In this document: one piece after another, positions 60,904 through 64,000 of the stretch
How positions within the stretch are numbered: the stretch's first letter is position 1
Layout of the letters: each line of letters starts with the position of its first letter
Source of the DNA: HXMU1420-2 sp034670145
GTDB taxonomy: Bacteria; Pseudomonadota; Alphaproteobacteria; Rhodobacterales; Rhodobacteraceae
Reading direction: 5' to 3'
Length of the DNA stretch: 64,000 nucleotides
Assembly: GCA_034670145.1 (NCBI GenBank)
Contig: JAXMOA010000021.1
Location: 1-64,000, forward strand
Position numbers and translations under genes: made by a program
The notes under the pieces: model-generated
The model's database searches: none
Seen by the model: only the letters and a program-made list of their open reading frames with translations
What the model was told of the DNA's origin: nothing

Positions 60904-61421
60904 CAAAAACACCCAGCCATAAATCCCAGCCCAATCAAAGCCTCACCCTCCTGTGCAGCCTGCTGTTTGCCACGGCGGCAACCCTGTCGTCCCCGGCCCT
61001 TGCTTCGCAGATATCCGAGCTACCGGCGCCGCTGCAACAAAAGGTGGATCAGGGCCAACAGGCCTGCTCTGACTTCGAAAACGGCACGTTCACGTTGGAG
61101 TGGGGCGCTGTGACCCGTGTGGACCTCGACGGAGATCTGCGACCAGACTGGGCCCTGAACGAGGCGTTCTTCACCTGCTCGTCAGCCGCGTCCCTCTATT
61201 GTGGCACGGGCGGATGCATGTCGCATTTCCTGGTGGGCGACACGCTCTCCTCTGTACTCAACCGAGGTTGGGATGTCGTGGATCTTGGCCCCAACCGAGT
61301 GCTTCTGACGGACGTCCACGGATCGCAATGTGGCGGCATCAACCCAACGCCCTGCGTCACGACCAGCACCTGGGACACTCAGACCGCCCAATGGCGCAGC
61401 GCCGTGACCGCGTGGGAATGA
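60894..61421 (+). CDS. Secreted Cys-containing protein of unknown function
   Basis: A 175-residue protein with a hydrophobic N-terminal segment (SLTLLCSLLFATAATLSSPA) and a likely cleavage after ALA near residue 37. The mature part has at least six cysteines (QACSDF, FFTCSS, LYCGTGGCMSH, SQCGG and TPCVTT), suggesting an oxidised periplasmic or extracellular fold. The segment VTRVDLDGDLRPDWALNE resembles calcium-binding D-rich loops, but I cannot assign a family. It overlaps the previous gene by ten bases. Confidence 0.7.
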   Translation: MQLTKTPSHKSQPNQSLTLLCSLLFATAATLSSPALASQISELPAPLQQKVDQGQQACSDFENGTFTLEWGAVTRVDLDGDLRPDWALNEAFFTCSSAASLYCGTGGCMSHFLVGDTLSSVLNRGWDVVDLGPNRVLLTDVHGSQCGGINPTPCVTTSTWDTQTAQWRSAVTAWE

Positions 61422-61629
61422 AACGCTGAATGCCCCCTGCGCACATCCCCCCAACGCGACCGGGCTGCCCCCCAATGAAGTGGTTCACCTCCATAGTTGG
61501 GCAAGCGCGCCAATCGCCTTTGGAATGCTGTCTATTGTTGCAGTTTGGTTCACGTAAGGATTGTGATACAAACGTCAAAACCTATCTATTTTTAAGGCGA
61601 CTCTGTAGAAACAAGGAGGCGTATTGGTA

Positions 61630-64000
61630 ATGTCAGGTTCGACGTATTATTTCTATTGGACAAACGGCGACGACACGTACTGGGGCTACACCTATGACGC
61701 GGACGAGTCGCAGGGTTTGTCTTTGGACTATCAAGTCGACGTCACCGACGAACATGGGGCCGCTGCGTATTTCTATGTGACGGACGTGGTCAGTGGCGAT
61801 GCAGAGAACCTGGGGACGGACGCAGACGATCGGACCGCTCTGACCCAGTATTATGACTCTCTGACCGGCAACTACGATGTTCCTTCTTTGTATGCCGTCA
61901 GAGGCTGGTCCATCCCGGCGAGTTCCTCTGTCGGTGGCATGCTGGCGACCTCTGACACTGTGAATTTAGGAGTTTCCGGCAATGAGGAGGGGCGTTTTGG
62001 CTACAACACCTCCACCGGCTATTATGAAGAGGCCAATGGTCAGCCTGACGCAACCACCTACCATTTCTACTGGACCAATGGTGACGATCACTTTTACGGG
62101 TATATCTACGATGCAGATGGGTCCCAGGGCCTGTATGTCGGTTACACATATGAACTGAATGACGAAAACGGCCTGCCCAGCTCATACAGGGTTTTCGACA
62201 GCGAAGCAGGCAATGTTTACGAGCTGTCCGACGATGCCGGACGTTTCACCAATTACTATGACGCAGAGTCGGACACGACGGTCACCTCTTTCAGGTACTC
62301 TGGGGCCAGGGTGGATCCATATGACTACTTCAATTCCAGTGGTTCCGAAACAGGTACCATGGAATCCAGCACGGCCTATGCTTGGCGGACGTTGGGCGAA
62401 TTTGGTGAGGTGCTTACTGTAGGCCTGTTTGGGGCCGGCTATGAGGCGGATGATCCAAGTCTGGGCGATGTCCAGCACTACACGCATTATTTCTACTGGT
62501 ACAACGGCACCGATTCATTTCGCGGCTACACCTATGACCAAAATGAATCCCAGGGGCTTTACGAAGGATACCGCTTTACCTCTACGGATGAAACCGGCGC
62601 TTCGGGTTACTATTACGTTTATGAAAGCGTGCTGGGCAATGCAGAGGGGCTGTTGGACGATTACGTTGCCTTCACCTTCTATTACGACGGTGAAATCGAA
62701 CAATATGATTACGACCCCTATTACACCACGCTCAATGGCTATGCGGGCACGGCCGGCATGCTCGCAGCGCTGGACTATGTGGATTTTGGCGATGGCGACC
62801 TGCTGGACGGAGAGTTCGGCTATTACGGCTATTACGAAGCTGAGGCGTCCAACGGCTTAACCTATGCCTATTTCTGGTCGAACGGGTACGATATGTACTA
62901 CGGGTATACGTTCGATGATGACGGGTCACAGGGCCTGTCGGTTGGCTATACCTATTCGTCCACGGATGAAAACGGGCTGTGGGGCTATTACTATGTCTAC
63001 AGCACCACCTTCAACAACACCTACAATCTGGACGAAGACGGGGCCTTTCATCTGTTCTATTATGACGGTGAAACCGGGGCTTATGATTATGATCCGCTGC
63101 TGAGCACCGAAGACGGGCAGGCGGCCGGGTCAGGCATGCTGGGGTCGTTCGATTATGTGGATTTCGGCAATGGCGGTTATGCGGGTGGCGATTATGGGTA
63201 CTACGGATATTTCGAGGCCGATGATCAGAACCTGTCTGGCACCACCTATGCCTACTACTGGTACAACGGGTTTGATTGCTACTACGGGTACACCTTTGAT
63301 TCTGATGGCTCGCAGGGCCTTTATGATGGCTATCTGCATTACACGACCGATGAAAACGGCCTGAGCGGGTATTACTACGTTTACAGCTCGACCGATCAGA
63401 ACAGCCATCTGCTGACCGAAGACGCGGCCTTTCACGACTATTATTACGACTATGCCACCGACACCTACGACTGGGACCCGTATTATTCGGACGGGGCCGG
63501 TTACGCCTATGGCACGGGTATGCTGGGGTCTTATGACCGGGTTGATTTTGACAACGGCGACTATACCGAGGGGACCTATGGTGACTACGGCTATTACGAG
63601 GCCGAGAATGTCGAAGAAGGGTTCACATTTTATTACTACTGGACCAACGGCTATGACAGCTATCGCGGCTACACATTCGACCTGGACGGCTCGCAAGGGC
63701 TGTATGAGGGGTATCAGTATGATGCGACGGATGAGAACGACTATGCCGGGTTCTACTATGTGGACGCGGCCGAGCATGGGGACGTTGAGGGGCTGGGCGG
63801 CGATGACCTGGTCGCGCATCAGTACTATTATGACTATGAAACAGGGCTGTTTGACCTTGATCCGGTACTGACCACAACCGATGGACATGCGGCCGGGTAT
63901 GGCATGCTGGACTCATACGACTACGTCGAATTTGACGATGGGGATTACATCACCGGTCTCTACGGCGCCCATGGCTATTACGAAGCGGACGAATACGGGG
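61630..64000 (+). CDS. Very large Tyr/Asp/Gly-rich repeat protein (3' end outside window)
   Basis: An open frame runs from ATG 61630 to the window edge without a stop (at least 790 codons), with AAGGAGG at 61613-61619. No signal peptide is visible at the N-terminus. The protein is built from six degenerate units of 126-142 residues. Each opens YxFYWxNGxDxYxGYTYD and DGSQGL, passes TDENG, YYYVY and YYDxET, and closes with GML, DYVDFxxG and GYYGYYEA. It is strikingly acidic and aromatic. I do not recognise the family. Acidic, Gly/Tyr-rich repeats could suit an exported calcium-binding or self-assembling surface protein, but the N-terminus shows no Sec route, so C-terminal (type I) secretion would be the thing to look for beyond the window. 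Confidence 0.88.
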   Translation, partial: MSGSTYYFYWTNGDDTYWGYTYDADESQGLSLDYQVDVTDEHGAAAYFYVTDVVSGDAENLGTDADDRTALTQYYDSLTGNYDVPSLYAVRGWSIPASSSVGGMLATSDTVNLGVSGNEEGRFGYNTSTGYYEEANGQPDATTYHFYWTNGDDHFYGYIYDADGSQGLYVGYTYELNDENGLPSSYRVFDSEAGNVYELSDDAGRFTNYYDAESDTTVTSFRYSGARVDPYDYFNSSGSETGTMESSTAYAWRTLGEFGEVLTVGLFGAGYEADDPSLGDVQHYTHYFYWYNGTDSFRGYTYDQNESQGLYEGYRFTSTDETGASGYYYVYESVLGNAEGLLDDYVAFTFYYDGEIEQYDYDPYYTTLNGYAGTAGMLAALDYVDFGDGDLLDGEFGYYGYYEAEASNGLTYAYFWSNGYDMYYGYTFDDDGSQGLSVGYTYSSTDENGLWGYYYVYSTTFNNTYNLDEDGAFHLFYYDGETGAYDYDPLLSTEDGQAAGSGMLGSFDYVDFGNGGYAGGDYGYYGYFEADDQNLSGTTYAYYWYNGFDCYYGYTFDSDGSQGLYDGYLHYTTDENGLSGYYYVYSSTDQNSHLLTEDAAFHDYYYDYATDTYDWDPYYSDGAGYAYGTGMLGSYDRVDFDNGDYTEGTYGDYGYYEAENVEEGFTFYYYWTNGYDSYRGYTFDLDGSQGLYEGYQYDATDENDYAGFYYVDAAEHGDVEGLGGDDLVAHQYYYDYETGLFDLDPVLTTTDGHAAGYGMLDSYDYVEFDDGDYITGLYGAHGYYEADEYG
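61645..64000 (+). repeat. Six diverged coding repeats in the Tyr-rich protein
   Basis: Units begin at about 61645, 62059, 62485, 62863, 63247 and 63628, so lengths are 414, 426, 378, 384 and 381 bp, with the sixth cut by the window end. The first two units are the most diverged, and units 3-6 share near-constant length and motif order. Conservation is at the protein level; no long identical DNA stretch is seen by eye. Confidence 0.85.

Noticed and set aside
63130..63888. Minus-strand hydrophobic Val/Ile-rich frame of about 250 codons opposite the Tyr-rich repeats
   Set aside because: Its Val/Ile repeats are the complement of Tyr/Asp codons in the repeat protein; no ribosome-binding site or family supports it.

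Overview
The window looks like chromosomal DNA of a marine alphaproteobacterium of the Rhodobacterales (Roseobacter-type). This is inferred from the GC-rich coding bias, the many ABC uptake systems, the LysR/LacI/DeoR-controlled catabolic islands, the haloalkane dehalogenase, a GcvT/DmdA-like enzyme and an alphaproteobacterial-style tRNA-Gln. I see no phage, insertion sequence, CRISPR array or integrase. Both ends are cut inside repeat-protein genes.

Layout. 1-4142: the C-terminal part of an MBG-repeat surface protein (exact 83-residue units) followed by a secreted caspase-fold protein with Sel1 repeats. 4255-11468: a probable uptake-and-oxidation island: ABC ATPase, permease, carboxymuconolactone-decarboxylase-like protein and Rieske oxygenase on the minus strand, with a divergent PheC-like binding protein, a NicX/M29-like metalloenzyme, an XRE-cupin regulator and a creatininase-family amidohydrolase. 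11871-14682: a lysine-rich coiled-coil protein of unknown function and a LuxR-HTH/alpha-beta hydrolase fusion. 14744-21418: dihydroxy-acid dehydratase and a fused indolepyruvate ferredoxin oxidoreductase, with a divergent LysR regulator. 21444-28738: metallo-beta-lactamase-fold hydrolase, SDR and a peptide ABC transporter with a fused double ATPase.

29016-37501: a DeoR-Ugp transporter-phosphodiesterase-Na/Pi carrier operon with a divergent HAD phosphatase; together these could import glycerophosphodiesters, hydrolyse them and handle the phosphate. 37673-39567: an RtcB2-PrfH ribosome-repair/rescue pair, preceded by a possible 14-codon leader peptide. 39712-44421: a four-gene threonate/erythronate catabolic operon (ltnD-otnK-otnC-otnI) with a divergent LacI regulator and a shared palindromic promoter-operator. 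44663-44737: tRNA-Gln(UUG). 44914-51635: haloalkane dehalogenase, SH3 protein, D-2-hydroxyacid dehydrogenase, gamma-glutamyltransferase, FAD-linked oxidase and RpiB. 51677-55636: a self-sufficient P450-reductase fusion with an SDR and a divergent LysR. 55703-58007: a GcvT/DmdA-like folate enzyme with a GcvA-like regulator. 58138-61421: DUF502 membrane protein, 2OG-Fe(II) oxygenase and small or secreted proteins of unknown function.

The least explained item is the open reading frame that starts at 61630 and runs off the end of the window. It encodes at least six degenerate 126-142 residue units extremely rich in Tyr, Asp and Gly, in a family I do not recognise.
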